DNA of 64,000 bases from Kitasatospora phosalacinea (GTDB taxonomy: Bacteria; Actinomycetota; Actinomycetes; Streptomycetales; Streptomycetaceae): positions 1 to 64,000 of the forward strand of contig NZ_BSSA01000026.1 of the NCBI RefSeq assembly GCF_030268885.1, read 5' to 3'. Shown in pieces: positions 8,254 through 17,163 of this stretch (the stretch's first letter is position 1; every line of letters begins with the position of its first letter). Position numbers and translations under genes: made by a program. The notes below the pieces were generated by a model. The model was not told the origin of the DNA. It did no database searches and saw only the letters and a program-made list of their open reading frames with translations.

Positions 8254-9270
8254 ATGACCGCCGAGTCCGCGACCACCCAGCCCGCCGCCGCCCGACCCGC
8301 GATCCGGGTCGAGGGCCTCGGCAAGCGCTTCAAGGACCTCGTCGCCCTGGACGGCGTCGACTTCGCCGTCCCGCCCGGGACCGTGTTCGGCCTGCTCGGG
8401 CCCAACGGCGCGGGCAAGACCACCACGATCCGGATCCTCACCACCATCGTCCGGCCCAGTGCGGGCCGCGCCGAGGTGCTCGGCACCGACGTCGTCGCCC
8501 GGCCCGCCGCCGTCCGCCGCCTGATCGGGCTCGCCGGGCAGTACGCCGCCGTCGACCCCAACCTGACCGCCCGGGAGAACCTCCGGCTGATCGGCCGCCT
8601 CACCCAGCTGCCCCGCCACCGCCGCGACCCGCGCGCCGCCGACCTGCTGGCCCGCTTCGACCTGGCGGCCGCCGCCGACCGGCCGGTGCGCACCTACTCC
8701 GGCGGCATGCGCCGCCGCCTCGACGTCGCGGCCGCGCTCGTCCCCGAACCGCCCGTGCTGTTCCTCGACGAACCCACCACCGGGCTCGATCCGCAGAGCC
8801 GCACCGCGCTGTGGGAGCTGATCCGCGAACTCGTCGCCGAGGGCACCACCGTCCTGCTCACCACCCAGTACCTGGAGGAGGCCGACCGGCTCGCCCAGCG
8901 CGTCGCCGTCCTCGCCGAGGGCCGGGTGGTCGCCGACGACACCCCGCACAACCTGAAGGCCCGCCTCGGCACCACCGTCCTGGAGCTCGGCATGGGCGAG
9001 GACCCGCGGGCCGCCCGCGCCGCCGCCCTGCTCACCGACCGCCTGCGGCAGCGCCCCGAACGCGACGGCGCCCTGCTGCGGCTGCCCAGCCCGGACGGCT
9101 CGCTGCTGCTGATGGACGTCCTGCACGCGCTGGAGGCCGAACGGCTCACCCCGCGCACCATCGCCGTCCGCGAGTCCAGCCTCGACGACGTCTACCTCGC
9201 CCTCACCGGCCACCGCACCGATGACCGCGCCCCCGACCCCGGCACCACCCTGGAAGGCCCGCCGTCATGA
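8254..9270 (+). CDS. ABC exporter ATP-binding protein (DrrA-like)
   Basis: 338-residue ATPase with Walker A GPNGAGKTT (about residue 49), Q-loop region LAGQYAAVDPNLTARENL, signature YSGGMRRRLD, Walker B VLFLDEPTTGLDPQSR and H-loop region TTQYLEEAD. The C-terminal extension, with SSLDDVYLALTG at the end, is typical of the daunorubicin-resistance (DrrA) type. The ATG at 8254 opens the conserved domain about 17 residues later. Its stop overlaps the permease start (ATGA). It powers efflux of an unknown hydrophobic compound. Confidence 0.93.
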   Translation: MTAESATTQPAAARPAIRVEGLGKRFKDLVALDGVDFAVPPGTVFGLLGPNGAGKTTTIRILTTIVRPSAGRAEVLGTDVVARPAAVRRLIGLAGQYAAVDPNLTARENLRLIGRLTQLPRHRRDPRAADLLARFDLAAAADRPVRTYSGGMRRRLDVAAALVPEPPVLFLDEPTTGLDPQSRTALWELIRELVAEGTTVLLTTQYLEEADRLAQRVAVLAEGRVVADDTPHNLKARLGTTVLELGMGEDPRAARAAALLTDRLRQRPERDGALLRLPSPDGSLLLMDVLHALEAERLTPRTIAVRESSLDDVYLALTGHRTDDRAPDPGTTLEGPPS

Positions 9271-10085
9271 CCACCGCCACCCCGCTGGAACAGCCGCGGG
9301 AACAGCCGACGGTCGACCGCCTGCTCGCCCCCGTCCGGGACGGGCTGGCCGTCGCCGGGCGCAACCTGATCGCGCTGCGCCGGGTGCCCCGGCTGCTGAT
9401 CTTCTCCACGGTGCAGCCGATCGTCTTCGTGCTGATGTTCCGCTACGTGTTCGGCGGGGTGGTCGGCGCGGCGCTGCACGGCGTCTCGTACGTCGACTAC
9501 CTGATGCCCGGCGTGTTCGTGCAGGTCGTCGTGTTCGGCGCGGTCAACACCGCGATCGGCCTGGCCGGCGACCTGCAGACCGGGCTGATGGAGCGCTTCC
9601 GCTCGCTGCCGATGGCCCGCTCCGCGGTGCTCTCCGGGCGGACCACCGCCGACCTGGCCCGGAACGTGTTCGTGGTCGCGCTGATGACCGGCGTCGGCTT
9701 CCTGGTCGGCTTCCGGATCCACAACGGCGTCCCGGCGTTCCTGGCGGGCGGGCTGCTGGTGCTGGCCTTCGGGTTCGCGATGTCCTGGGTGTTCGCGGTG
9801 GTCGGCCTCGCCGTCGGCGACCCGGAGACCGCGACCGCCGCCGCGTTCCCCGTCCTCGCCCCGCTGGTCTTCGCGTCCTCCGCGTTCGTCCCCACCGCGA
9901 CGATGCCGGGCTGGCTGCAGGTCTTCGCCGACCACCAGCCGGTCACCATCACCGCCGGGGCGGTCCGCACCCTGATGATCGGCGGCCCGCTGGGCACCCA
10001 GGTCTGGCAGGCCCTCGCCTGGGACGCGGGCATCGTCGCGGTCTTCGCCCCGCTCGGCGTCTGGCTCTACCGCCGCGCGGTCTAG
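9267..10085 (+). CDS. ABC-2 type permease (DrrB-like)
   Basis: 272-residue ABC-2 permease with about six transmembrane segments. The DrrB-type landmarks are an N-terminal PRLLIFSTVQPIVFVLMF segment, YVDYLMPGVFVQ, the cytosolic loop MERFRSLPMARSAVL, and a late helix preceding a Pro-rich ATMPGWLQVFADHQPV turn. It is coupled to the upstream ATPase by an ATGA overlap and forms a two-gene exporter. Its last codons overlap the stop of the convergent small gene. Confidence 0.92.
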   Translation: MTTATPLEQPREQPTVDRLLAPVRDGLAVAGRNLIALRRVPRLLIFSTVQPIVFVLMFRYVFGGVVGAALHGVSYVDYLMPGVFVQVVVFGAVNTAIGLAGDLQTGLMERFRSLPMARSAVLSGRTTADLARNVFVVALMTGVGFLVGFRIHNGVPAFLAGGLLVLAFGFAMSWVFAVVGLAVGDPETATAAAFPVLAPLVFASSAFVPTATMPGWLQVFADHQPVTITAGAVRTLMIGGPLGTQVWQALAWDAGIVAVFAPLGVWLYRRAV

Positions 10086-10318
10086 GCCGCCGGGGGCTCC
10101 CACACGGTGCGGTCGCCGCCGCGCCAGGCCACCAGGTCCGGGTCGTCCAGGTCCGGTTCGGCGACGCCCGCGTGCCGGATCAGCTCCACCACGTCCTCGG
10201 GCCCGGTCGCCCGGCCCACCGTCCGTCCGTAGATCTCCACCCGCCGGTACGGCCGCTGCCCGCGGGTCGGCGGGCGGACCACGACCGGCGGGTGGAATAT
10301 GTCTCCGGACTCGCTCAT
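10082..10318 (-). CDS. Small hypothetical protein
   Basis: 78 residues: MSESGDIFHPPVVVRPPT.., then a basic YRRVEIYGRTVGRATG segment and an acidic stretch (EPDLDDPDLVAW). I recognise no domain. Codon use is normal for the window and similar small acidic proteins are common in Streptomyces. It is convergent with the ABC permease, the two stops overlapping by 4 bp. Confidence 0.6.
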   Translation of the reverse strand: MSESGDIFHPPVVVRPPTRGQRPYRRVEIYGRTVGRATGPEDVVELIRHAGVAEPDLDDPDLVAWRGGDRTVWEPPAA

Positions 10319-10400
10319 GCCTCCAGTGTCCCGCGCCCCGCGCGCAACGGCCCGTCGATCTCACCCTCGGTGCCCGCCCCGACGCGTATCGTGGTCGTCC

Positions 10401-11762
10401 GTGCGCGCCACTCGACCCGTCACCGCCCCCGGCGGGGTGCCGCTGCTGGGGCACCTGCCCGCGCTGCTCACCCGGCCGCTGGCCTTCCTCGACACGCTGC
10501 CCGACTGCGGCGACCCGGTGCGGGTGCGGGTCGGGCCACGGGAGATGTACGTGGTCAGCGAGCCGGAGCTGGTGCAGCGGGTGCTGGCCGACCGGGTGGC
10601 GTTCGACCGGACGGGGCCGCTGTACGCGAAGATCCGGGCGTTCCTCGGCAACGGGCTGGCCTCCTGCCCGCACGCCGACCACCGCAGGCTCCGCCGGATC
10701 GTGCAGCCCGCCTTCCACCGCGCGCTGCTGCCGCACTACGCCGCGGCGATGACGGAGAAGGCCGCGGCGCTCACCGCCGGGTGGCGGGCCGGGCAGGTCG
10801 TCGACGTCACCCGCGAGGCGTTCCGGCTCACCACCGCCGTCGCCGTGCGCACCCTGTTCTCGGCCGGGCTGCCGCCGCGGGCCGCGGAGGAACTGCGCGC
10901 CGCCCTGGACGTGCTGCTGCGCGGGCTCTACCTGCGGGTGGTGCTGCCCGCGGCCGACCTGCTGCCCACCCCGGCGCGGCGCGGCTACCGGCGGGCGCTG
11001 GCGACCTGGCACGCCGGAGTGGCGGCGATCGTCGCCGACCACCGGGCCCGCGGGATCGACCGCGGCGACGTGCTCGCGCTGCTGCTCGCGGCCCGTGACG
11101 AGGACGGCCGGCCGCTCGATGGACGCGAACTCGCCGACCAGGTCGCCACCCTGGTGCTGGCCGGGGCCGAGACCACCTCCTCGGCGCTGGCCTGGTCGCT
11201 CCGCCTGGTGGCCGAACACCCGGACGTGGAACGGGCGTTGCACGCCGAACTGGACGCCGGACCGGCCGGGGCCCCGGCCCGCTGGCAGGACCTGCCGCAC
11301 CTCCCGTACACCGCACGGGTGATCAGCGAGACGCTGCGGCTCTACCCGCCCGCCTGGGCGATCAGCCGCACCACCACCCGGCCCACCGAGCTCGGCGGGG
11401 CCCGCCTGCCCGCCGGGGCGCTGGTGGTGTGCTGCCTCTACCTGCTGCAGCGCAGGCCCGAACTCTTCCCCGACCCGCAGCGCTTCGACCCCGACCGGTT
11501 CGCGGGGGAGCTGCCGCGGGGCGGCTACCTGCCGTTCGGCTCCGGGGCGACGAAGTGCCTGGGCGACCGCTTCGGGCTGACCGAGGCGGCGCTGGCCCTG
11601 GCCACCGTCGCGGGCCGGTGGCGGCTGCGCCCGGCGGGTCCGGGCCCGGTGCGGCCGGTGCCGCGGCTGGTGCTGTCGCCCGGGCCGCAGCCGATGCTGC
11701 TGAGCGAACGGGGCGGCGGGCCGAGCAGGTGGAGCGGGCCGGTCAGCGGGCCAGCAGGTTGA
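10401..11762 (+). CDS. Cytochrome P450
   Basis: 453-residue P450. It has the I-helix oxygen-activation motif AGAETTSS (about residue 255), the K-helix ETLR, and the heme loop PFGSGATKCLGDRFG with the proximal Cys near residue 380. The sequence style (GGVPLLGHLPALL at the start, PAWAISRTTTRPTELGG) resembles CYP170/CYP102-like class I terpene or fatty-acid P450s. The GTG at 10401 is chosen because a TATCGT -10-like box 8 bp upstream suggests a leaderless mRNA. Its 3' end overlaps the convergent srsC-like gene by 20 bp. Substrate unknown; involvement with the neighbouring phenolic-lipid genes is possible. Confidence 0.9.
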   Translation: MRATRPVTAPGGVPLLGHLPALLTRPLAFLDTLPDCGDPVRVRVGPREMYVVSEPELVQRVLADRVAFDRTGPLYAKIRAFLGNGLASCPHADHRRLRRIVQPAFHRALLPHYAAAMTEKAAALTAGWRAGQVVDVTREAFRLTTAVAVRTLFSAGLPPRAAEELRAALDVLLRGLYLRVVLPAADLLPTPARRGYRRALATWHAGVAAIVADHRARGIDRGDVLALLLAARDEDGRPLDGRELADQVATLVLAGAETTSSALAWSLRLVAEHPDVERALHAELDAGPAGAPARWQDLPHLPYTARVISETLRLYPPAWAISRTTTRPTELGGARLPAGALVVCCLYLLQRRPELFPDPQRFDPDRFAGELPRGGYLPFGSGATKCLGDRFGLTEAALALATVAGRWRLRPAGPGPVRPVPRLVLSPGPQPMLLSERGGGPSRWSGPVSGPAG

Positions 11763-12771
11763 CCGCGGCGCCGAAGACCGGCGGGAGGGCGGCGGCCAGC
11801 GGGACGACGCGCGGGCCCAGCCAGGGGTGGTGGCGGGCGGCGAGCAGGGCGGAGGTCAGCAGGCGGTACGGGCGGGTCGCGCGGTGCCAGGCCCGCTCGT
11901 AGGCGGCGGGGCGGTCGGCGGCCAGGCAGCGGACCGCGGCCTCGGCGGAGGCCAGGGCCAGCGCGACGCCCTCGCCGGTCAGGGCGTCCAGGTAGCCCGC
12001 CGCGTCGCCGACCAGCAGCACCCGGCCCCGCACCCGGGCGGCCGCCCGCTGCCGCAGCGGGCCCGCGCCCCGCACCGGACCGGCCTGCGCACCGTCCAGG
12101 CGTGCCGACAGGGCCGGGAAGGCGTCGAGTTGGCGGTCGAACGGGAGCCGCTCGCTGCCCAGCACCGCCACCCCGACCGTCCCGTCCGCGACCGGCGTGA
12201 CGTACGCCTCCGCGCGCCGCGACCAGTAGACCTCGACCAGGTCGCTCCACGGCTCCACCGCGAAGTGCCGCCGCTGCCCGTACCGGGCCGGGAGCCGCGC
12301 CGGGGCGGGCCGGTGCAGGCCGAGGGCGCGGCGGACGGGGGAGTGCAGGCCGTCCGCCGCGACCAGGTGGCGGGCGGTCAGCCCGGCGGCGGTGACGGCG
12401 TGCCGGGTCAGCTGCAGGCCGTCGGCGCGGGCGGTCAGGCGGCGGACGCCGAGCTCCTCGGCGCGGGCGGCCAGCGCGGCGTGCAGGGCGGTGCGGCGCA
12501 CGCCCAGGCCGTGGCCGGAGCGGAACCGGGCCTCGGCGGTGCGGGCGCCGTCCGCGGACAGGTAGCGGACGCCCGCGAACGGGCGTCCCTCGACCTCGAC
12601 GCCCAGCCGCTCCAGGGCCCGCACCGCGCCCGGCATCAGTCCCTCCCCGCAGGCCTTGTCGATCGGCGTCGCCCGCGGCTCCAGCACCGTCGCGGACAGG
12701 CCCGCCCGGGCGGCGTGGATCGCGGCGGCCAGCCCGGCCGGACCGCCGCCCACCACCAGCAGGTCGATCAC
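11743..12771 (-). CDS. srsC: FAD-dependent hydroxylase, SrsC-like
   Basis: 342-residue flavoprotein monooxygenase of the geranylgeranyl-reductase/p-hydroxybenzoate-hydroxylase type. It has the N-terminal FAD motif VVGGGPAGLAAA, a mid DG site (AADGLHSPVRRALG) and the second FAD motif VGDAAGYLDALTGEG. The GTG start at 12771 overlaps the methyltransferase stop (GTGA). The order type III PKS - ICMT-like methyltransferase - flavin hydroxylase matches srsABC of Streptomyces griseus, in which SrsC hydroxylates alkylresorcinols to hydroquinones/quinones. The symbol is by order and family, not by a search. Confidence 0.8.
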   Translation of the reverse strand: MIDLLVVGGGPAGLAAAIHAARAGLSATVLEPRATPIDKACGEGLMPGAVRALERLGVEVEGRPFAGVRYLSADGARTAEARFRSGHGLGVRRTALHAALAARAEELGVRRLTARADGLQLTRHAVTAAGLTARHLVAADGLHSPVRRALGLHRPAPARLPARYGQRRHFAVEPWSDLVEVYWSRRAEAYVTPVADGTVGVAVLGSERLPFDRQLDAFPALSARLDGAQAGPVRGAGPLRQRAAARVRGRVLLVGDAAGYLDALTGEGVALALASAEAAVRCLAADRPAAYERAWHRATRPYRLLTSALLAARHHPWLGPRVVPLAAALPPVFGAAVNLLAR

Positions 12772-13286
12772 GCCGGCACCCGGCAGCGCAGCAGCGCGGC
12801 GTCCTCGCAGCGCAGCCGGGTGGCCAGCAGCCAGGCGTCCAGCGCCGTGAAGCACAGTGCGGTCACCCAGGCGGTGTGCACCAGCGGTAGCGCGAGGCCC
12901 TCCACCACCACCGCCAGGTAGTTGGGGTGCCGCAGCCACCGGTACGGCCCGCCGACCACCAGCGGCAGGCCCGGCACCACGATCACCCGGGTGTTCCAGC
13001 GCGGCCCCAGCGTCCGGATGCACCACCAGCGCAGCCCCTGCGCGCCCAGCGCCAGCGCCAGCATCGGCCAGCCCAGCGCCGGGACGAACGGCCTTGCCGC
13101 GTAGTGGACTTCGAGCAGGCAGCCGAGCAGCAGCCCGGTGTGCAGCGCCACCATCGCCGGGTAGTGCCCCCGCCCGTGCTCGACCCCGCCCCGGGCCAGG
13201 CTCCAGGCGGCGTTGCGGCGGGCGACCAGCAGCTCGGCCAGCCGCTCCAGGGCGACCAGCAGGATCAGGACGGTGTAGGCGGTCAT
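12768..13286 (-). CDS. srsB: ICMT-like methyltransferase, SrsB-like
   Basis: 172-residue membrane methyltransferase of the isoprenylcysteine carboxyl methyltransferase family. Helices are near residues 1-15, 40-60 and 65-90. The family block GGPYRWLRHPNYLAVVVEG is at about 110-130. The ATG at 13286 is preferred; a GTG at 13292 directly after the PKS stop is an alternative. It lies between the type III PKS and the flavin hydroxylase, as srsB does in S. griseus, where the enzyme O-methylates alkylresorcinols. Confidence 0.8.
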   Translation of the reverse strand: MTAYTVLILLVALERLAELLVARRNAAWSLARGGVEHGRGHYPAMVALHTGLLLGCLLEVHYAARPFVPALGWPMLALALGAQGLRWWCIRTLGPRWNTRVIVVPGLPLVVGGPYRWLRHPNYLAVVVEGLALPLVHTAWVTALCFTALDAWLLATRLRCEDAALLRCRVPA

Positions 13287-13292
13287 CGGCAC

Positions 13293-14351
13293 CTACCAGC
13301 GCAGGAGGACGAGTTCGGATGCGAAACCGGGGCCCAGCGCCAGCACCAGCCCGTACGAGCCGGGCGGCGGCGGGGGGTCGGCCGCCAGCACGTCCCGCAG
13401 GATGTGCAGCACCGAGGCCGAGGAGAGGTTGCCGCAGCGCGCCAGCGAGGCCCGGCTCGGGGCCAGCGCGGCGGCGGGCAGGCCGAGTTCGGTCTGCAGG
13501 GCGTCCAACACCCGCGGCCCGCCCGGATGGCAGACCCAGGCCGTCAGGTCGCCCGGCTTGAGGTCGTGCGCGGCCAGGAAGGAGGACACCTCCTCGCCGA
13601 CGAACAGCCGTACCAGCTCCGGGAGTTCGGCCCCCAGCAGGATCCGGAACCCCGAGTCGCCGACCTCCCAGCCGAGCAGCCGCTCGGTGCCCGGGTACAG
13701 CCGGCTGCGGGTCGCCACCACCTCCGGGCCGGAGCGGTCGACGCCGTCGCCGACCGCGACCAGCGCGCCCGCGCCGTCCCCGAACAGGGCGGTGGCCAGC
13801 AGGTTCGCCGCCGAGGCGTCGGAGCGCTGCAGCGTCAGCGAGCACAGCTCGGTCGCCAGCAGCAGCGCCACCCCGTCCGGGCGGCCCGCCAGCAGGTCGG
13901 CCAGGGTCGCCAGGCCCGCCGCGCCGCCCGCGCAGCCCAGGCCGAACAGCGGCAGCCGCCGCACGTCCTCGCGCAGGCCCAACCGGGGCGCCAGCCGGGC
14001 CTCCAGCGAGGGCACGGCGATGCCCGTGACGGTGGTGGAGACGATGAAGTCCACGCGCTCGGGCGGGAGTTCGGCCTCCGTCAGGGCTGCGGTGGCGGCC
14101 CGCCCGGCGAGTTCGGCCGCCGCCGTCAGCCAGGCGTCGTTGGCGCGGCCGAAGCCGTCCAGCTCCGGGTAGCGCTCCAGCGGGAACGCCAGGTGCCGGA
14201 ACTCGACGCCCGCGCCCGCCGCGAACCGCTCCGCGAGCGCCCGCGCGGGCCCGTCGCCGCCCGGGCGCAGCGCCGCCACCGCTCCGGTCAACTCCCGCTG
14301 CCCGTAGCGGTGGGCCGGGAGCACCCCGTGCACAGCCGCGATCCGCGTCAC
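13293..14351 (-). CDS. srsA: Type III polyketide synthase, SrsA-like
   Basis: 352-residue chalcone-synthase-superfamily enzyme with the full Cys-His-Asn triad: Cys140 (LGCAGGA), His275 (VCHPGGP) and Asn308 (RCGNLSSAS). The C-terminal GFASELVLLRW is typical of bacterial type III PKSs. It is the first gene of a three-gene operon matching srsABC, so an alkylresorcinol synthase using fatty acyl starters is the best call. RppA (tetrahydroxynaphthalene synthase) and germicidin synthase are less likely because neither normally sits with an ICMT-like methyltransferase. Confidence 0.87.
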   Translation of the reverse strand: MTRIAAVHGVLPAHRYGQRELTGAVAALRPGGDGPARALAERFAAGAGVEFRHLAFPLERYPELDGFGRANDAWLTAAAELAGRAATAALTEAELPPERVDFIVSTTVTGIAVPSLEARLAPRLGLREDVRRLPLFGLGCAGGAAGLATLADLLAGRPDGVALLLATELCSLTLQRSDASAANLLATALFGDGAGALVAVGDGVDRSGPEVVATRSRLYPGTERLLGWEVGDSGFRILLGAELPELVRLFVGEEVSSFLAAHDLKPGDLTAWVCHPGGPRVLDALQTELGLPAAALAPSRASLARCGNLSSASVLHILRDVLAADPPPPPGSYGLVLALGPGFASELVLLRW

Positions 14352-14428
14352 CGGCCCAGGATAGGGAACAATCCTCCCGAACCGGGCAATTCGCCCGTCC
14401 GGGCGCGTCCCGGGGTGGTGACGGAGCG

Positions 14429-15163
14429 TCAGGAGGGTTCGCCGATCAGGATCGGCCTGCCGTCCGGGCCCATCAGGTAGTACTGCGACCGGTGCGGTCG
14501 GGCCGCGGCCGCCGCCCTCGGTGCTGCGCCCGGTTCGCCCACCAGGTAAGGCAGCATCCCGGTCTCCTCCACGTCCGCGGGGTGGCCCTCGGCGTTGAAG
14601 CCGAACAGGGCGTGCAGCGCGTCCTCGCCGAGGCTCAGCGGGTGGAACGGCAGCGGGTAGAGCTGGCCGCCCTCGTCCTCCGGCAGCGGCTCGACCGGGT
14701 GCTCGCCCGCCCAGTACGGGAGTTCGAACGGCAGCGGGTCGCCGAGGTCCTCGATCACGCCGTCGTCCGGCGTGACGCTCAGCGAGCGGACCAGCCGCCC
14801 GTCCTCCCAGAGGGCGAACGCCAGCCAGTCGACCACGCTGTGCATCGCGTGCAGCACCGTCCGGCGGCCCGGGCCGGTCGCGAGCAGGTCGGCCGGGAGC
14901 TGCGAGGGCCGGTCGAGCATGAAGCGCCGGTCGCACAGCACGTCCACGCCCGGCCAACTCCCCGCGAACGCCTCGCCCGGCGCCGGGTACACCACCTCGA
15001 ACAGGGCGCGGGACCGGCCGCCCGGCTCGACCGTCCAGCCCCGGTAGAGCCGGTCCATCAGCGCGCCCGTCCGCTCCCGGTCCGGGGCGGCGCCGACCGC
15101 CTGCCGGAGCAGGGCGGGCCCGTCGCCGTCGGCGTGGGCGAGCAGGGCGGTCTTGGCTCCCAT
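14429..15163 (-). CDS. DUF6928-like hypothetical protein
   Basis: 244 residues starting MGAKTALLAHADGD. Its blocks (RRFMLDRPSQLP, HAMHSVVDWLAFALWEDGRLVRSLSVTPDDGV, LPFHPLSLGEDALHALFGFNAEG) are those of a cytosolic Streptomyces family of unknown function (DUF6928). No signal peptide or transmembrane segment. It sits alone between the PKS operon and the protein kinase gene. Proteins of this family are often near stress or sporulation genes, but no function can be given. Confidence 0.8.
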   Translation of the reverse strand: MGAKTALLAHADGDGPALLRQAVGAAPDRERTGALMDRLYRGWTVEPGGRSRALFEVVYPAPGEAFAGSWPGVDVLCDRRFMLDRPSQLPADLLATGPGRRTVLHAMHSVVDWLAFALWEDGRLVRSLSVTPDDGVIEDLGDPLPFELPYWAGEHPVEPLPEDEGGQLYPLPFHPLSLGEDALHALFGFNAEGHPADVEETGMLPYLVGEPGAAPRAAAAARPHRSQYYLMGPDGRPILIGEPS

Positions 15164-15247
15164 GGGCGAACTCCGGAGTGGGGAAGGGGGTTCGGGCTCC
15201 CCGCACCCTAGGCGCCGCCACCGTCAGCCGCCGCCACCGTCAGGCGG

Positions 15248-17005
15248 TCACAGGCGCAGGGTGTTCCAGCCGCGGGTGATCTCCGTGCGGAGGTCCTCCT
15301 GCGGGGCGTCGGTGAGCAGGGCCAGCAGGGCCGCGCCGTCGGCGGGGCGGGCGGACGGGTCGGGGGTGAGGGCGCGGGTGACGACGGCGGCCAGCGCCGG
15401 GTCGAGGGCGTGCACGGCGGCCAGGGCGGACGGTTCGGGGCCGGTGTCGACGATGCGGCGGATCACGCCGCCGGTGCTGGTCGCCGCGAACGGGCTGGCG
15501 CCGTGCGCCGCGCACACCACGCAGCAGGCCCAGGCCCAGACGTCCGCCGCGGTGCCGACCCGCTCCTCGCCGAACTGCTCGGGCGCCATGTAGGTGAGCG
15601 TGCCGGGGCCCGCGCCGGTCATGGTCAGGCGGGTGCCGTCGACCAGCGCGGCGATGCCGAAGTCGAGCAGCCGGGGCCCCGCCGAGGTGAGCATGATGTT
15701 GGCGGGCTTGAGGTCGCGGTGCACCAGCCCGAGCCGGTGCACGCCCGAGAGCGCCACGGCCAGGGCCAGCGCCAGCGCCCGCAGCGCCTCCGGCGAGCGC
15801 ACCGGGCCGAGCTCGCGCAGGTGCGCGTCCAGCGGGCGCCCGTCCAGCAGTTCCATCGCCAGGAACGGGCGGCCCGCGTCCACGCCGGTGTCCAGCACCC
15901 GGGCGGTGTACGCGCCCGGCACCATCGCCAGCACCTCCGACTCGCGCTGGAAGCGGCGCAGCAGGTCGGGGTCGTCCAGCAGTTCCAGGTTGATCGTCTT
16001 CAGCGCCACCTCGGTCGCCGCCCCCTCCCGGCGCGCCAGGTACACGGTGCCCATCCCGCCCGCGCCGATCCGGCCCAGCAGCAGGTAGCCGCCGATGCGG
16101 CGCGGCTCGTGCCCGTTCAGCGGCTGGTGCGGCACCCGGGCCGTGGCGGGTGCGGGCGCCGGGGCGCCGTCGGGGACGTACGCGGTGGCCGGGGCGGTCG
16201 CGGGCGGGGGCGGGGCGGCCTGCGCGGACGCGGACGGGGCGACCTGCTCGGACGCGGGGGCGGTGAAGAAGGGGTCGGGGCCAGGGGCGGGAACGTACGG
16301 GTCCGCCGGGCCCGGGTGCGACGGGACGGCGGCCGGGTCGGCGGGCCCGGTCGGCCCGGTCGGCGCGGGCAGGCGGCGGGCGGAGAGCAGCGCGACCGCC
16401 TGGAACACCGCCCCGGCCAGCAGCACGCCCATCGGCAGCACGAGCGCCCCGACGAGTGCGAACAGGCCCAGCCGGAGCAGGTTCTGCCGACGGACCCGCC
16501 CGTCCGCGGCCACCGCGGGCGGCATCCCGACGGAGAGCAGCGCACGCCGCGACAGGTGGGCGAACAGCAGCCAGAGCACCAGCAGCAACGCCCCGACGGT
16601 CAGCGCGCGGACCGCCGCGTCGGCCGAGCTCAGGCCGAGGGCCCTCGACATGCCCCCGGTGTCCGCGAACGCCACCTGGCTGCGCAGGAGTTCGAAGCCG
16701 TAGTGGGGGATGCCGGACATCACGGATTCGAGCCCGGCCGCGAACAGCACGCACGCCACGACCTCGGCCACCACCGGTCCGGTGCCCGGCGCCGCCGCGC
16801 CGGACACCGAGGCCGCCGCCCGCTCCCGGGCCGCCTGCTGGGCGCGGCGCAGCAGCGGCAGCGACAGCAGCCGGACGACCAGCGCGAGCAGCACGACCAG
16901 CGACAGGTCCACGGCGAGCTCGCCGTAGTCGGCGGACCAGCTCGCGGACTCCGCGGCGAGCACCGAGGCGAGCGGCTGGTCAGCGGCGAGACCGAGGAGC
17001 GGCAC
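15248..17005 (-). CDS. Membrane Ser/Thr protein kinase with C-terminal kinase domain
   Basis: 585 residues. The first ~220 hold several hydrophobic segments (near 30-50, 80-95, 135-155 and 175-210). A Pro/Ala-rich linker runs from 225 to 295. A Hanks-type kinase domain occupies about 305-570: glycine loop GAGGMGTVY, VALKTI lysine, HRDLKPANIML (about 428), DFGIA and APEQ. Bacterial PknB-type kinases usually have the kinase first and the membrane anchor later, so this order is reversed. The GTG start at 17005 follows GGAAGGAGGAG. No PASTA or other sensor domain is seen. Confidence 0.9.
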   Translation of the reverse strand: MPLLGLAADQPLASVLAAESASWSADYGELAVDLSLVVLLALVVRLLSLPLLRRAQQAARERAAASVSGAAAPGTGPVVAEVVACVLFAAGLESVMSGIPHYGFELLRSQVAFADTGGMSRALGLSSADAAVRALTVGALLLVLWLLFAHLSRRALLSVGMPPAVAADGRVRRQNLLRLGLFALVGALVLPMGVLLAGAVFQAVALLSARRLPAPTGPTGPADPAAVPSHPGPADPYVPAPGPDPFFTAPASEQVAPSASAQAAPPPPATAPATAYVPDGAPAPAPATARVPHQPLNGHEPRRIGGYLLLGRIGAGGMGTVYLARREGAATEVALKTINLELLDDPDLLRRFQRESEVLAMVPGAYTARVLDTGVDAGRPFLAMELLDGRPLDAHLRELGPVRSPEALRALALALAVALSGVHRLGLVHRDLKPANIMLTSAGPRLLDFGIAALVDGTRLTMTGAGPGTLTYMAPEQFGEERVGTAADVWAWACCVVCAAHGASPFAATSTGGVIRRIVDTGPEPSALAAVHALDPALAAVVTRALTPDPSARPADGAALLALLTDAPQEDLRTEITRGWNTLRL

Positions 17006-17163
17006 CGTGGGCTCCTCCTTCCGTGGGCGGCGGGTCCGGGCCGGGGGGAGTATACGGCGGGAAGGGGCGCGCCGGGCGAGCGAACTCCTCTTCCTGCCAA
17101 GGATCTTGACGGTTCGTCCAGCTCCTCGGCGGCGATCGGCCGCGCACCGCCTAGCCTGGCGGG

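Noticed and set aside
9192..11300. 702-codon open frame on the minus strand opposite the ABC permease and P450
   Set aside because: Low-complexity Gly/Arg/Gln-rich translation, a mirror of high-GC codon bias in the true genes.
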